A stretch of DNA of 13,384 nucleotides, from assembly GCA_023434465.1 (NCBI GenBank), contig JAEYSQ010000194.1:1-13384 (forward strand), given 5' to 3'. The notes under the pieces were generated by a model. It made no database searches, had not been told where the DNA came from, and saw only the letters and a program-made list of their open reading frames with translations. The first letter of the stretch is position 1. Each line of letters opens with the position of its first letter. The DNA comes from Actinomycetes bacterium. GTDB lineage: Bacteria > Actinomycetota > Thermoleophilia > Solirubrobacterales > 70-9. Below are positions 13,228 through 13,384 of this stretch, piece by piece. Position numbers and translations under genes: made by a program.

Positions 13228-13384
13228 TCACGAAACCTGAGTGACCGCCTGCGCTTGCGGTTCGTCCAGCCGGCTGGCCAGAGCTCGGCCGGCGGCCCGG
13301 CCGGAAAAGATGCAGCCGCCGACGAAGGTTCCTTCGAGGGCGTTGTAGCCGTGGACTCCGCCGCCACCGAAGCCGGCTACCTCG
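13228..13384 (-). CDS. FAD-binding dehydrogenase, 3-ketosteroid dehydrogenase/fumarate reductase-like, C-terminal end
   Basis: Only the last 51 codons are inside the window; the gene continues past the right edge. The translation EVAGFGGGGVHGYNALEGT (from 13383) followed by FVGGCIFSGRAAGRALA is the conserved C-terminal FAD-binding block of the fumarate reductase/succinate dehydrogenase-type flavoprotein family that includes 3-ketosteroid-delta1-dehydrogenases (typically GGxxGYNALEGTxLGGCIFSGRxAG). The protein ends with an ordinary polar tail and TGA at 13228-13230. It is convergent with response regulator 2. A role in sterol or other lipid oxidation would fit the neighbourhood, but with only the C-terminus visible the substrate cannot be assigned. 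Confidence 0.75.
   Translation of the reverse strand, partial: EVAGFGGGGVHGYNALEGTFVGGCIFSGRAAGRALASRLDEPQAQAVTQVS

Noticed and set aside
12888..13367. Minus-strand open frame across the convergent junction (159 codons)
   Set aside because: It is in a different frame from the recognisable flavoprotein C-terminus and has no motif; the true minus-strand gene ends at 13228.

Overview
The window is GC-rich, densely packed bacterial chromosome with strong G/C third-position bias, GTG/TTG starts, ATGA/GTGA gene overlaps and a mycobacterial-style link between type II fatty acid synthase genes and an acyl-CoA carboxylase beta subunit. Together with DosS/DevS-like GAF histidine kinases, this suggests a high-GC actinobacterium, possibly of the Thermoleophilia/Solirubrobacterales type. 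That placement is inference, because no rRNA or other marker gene is present.

Region 1 (1-6275, minus strand, read right to left) is a type II fatty acid synthesis operon: fabD, fabH, fabG, acpP, fabF, an accD-type carboxyltransferase, an SGNH/GDSL hydrolase and the start of a MaoC-fold dehydratase that runs off the left edge. Most junctions overlap or are only a few bases apart, so one polycistronic mRNA is likely. It would supply malonyl-CoA (carboxyltransferase), load malonyl onto ACP (FabD), start chains (FabH), elongate (FabF), reduce (FabG) and perhaps dehydrate (MaoC). The fabD frame is broken by a single in-frame TAG at 5979-5981, between the catalytic serine and the catalytic histidine; the rest of the gene looks intact.

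Region 2 (6379-8110, minus) is a GAF/HisKA_3 sensor kinase and a NarL-type response regulator, overlapping by GTGA and lying directly upstream of fabD. A nearly identical 17-18 base motif sits upstream of this pair and again upstream of fabD.

Region 3 (8135-9642) has a secreted LIP-family lipase on the minus strand, a perfect 11-bp hairpin behind it, and a 183-base divergent intergenic region with several short GC-rich hairpins.

Region 4 (9643-13211, plus) has an acyl-CoA oxidase/dehydrogenase-like flavoprotein with a possible leaderless promoter, then a second kinase/regulator pair clearly paralogous to the first. The two pairs bracket the lipase and acyl-CoA oxidase genes and point away from each other.

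Region 5 (13228-13384, minus) is the C-terminal end of an FAD-binding 3-ketosteroid dehydrogenase/fumarate reductase-like protein, convergent with the second regulator.

The theme is lipid metabolism (synthesis, hydrolysis, acyl-CoA oxidation) with two paralogous two-component systems among the lipid genes. I saw no tRNA, rRNA, CRISPR array, transposase or phage gene.
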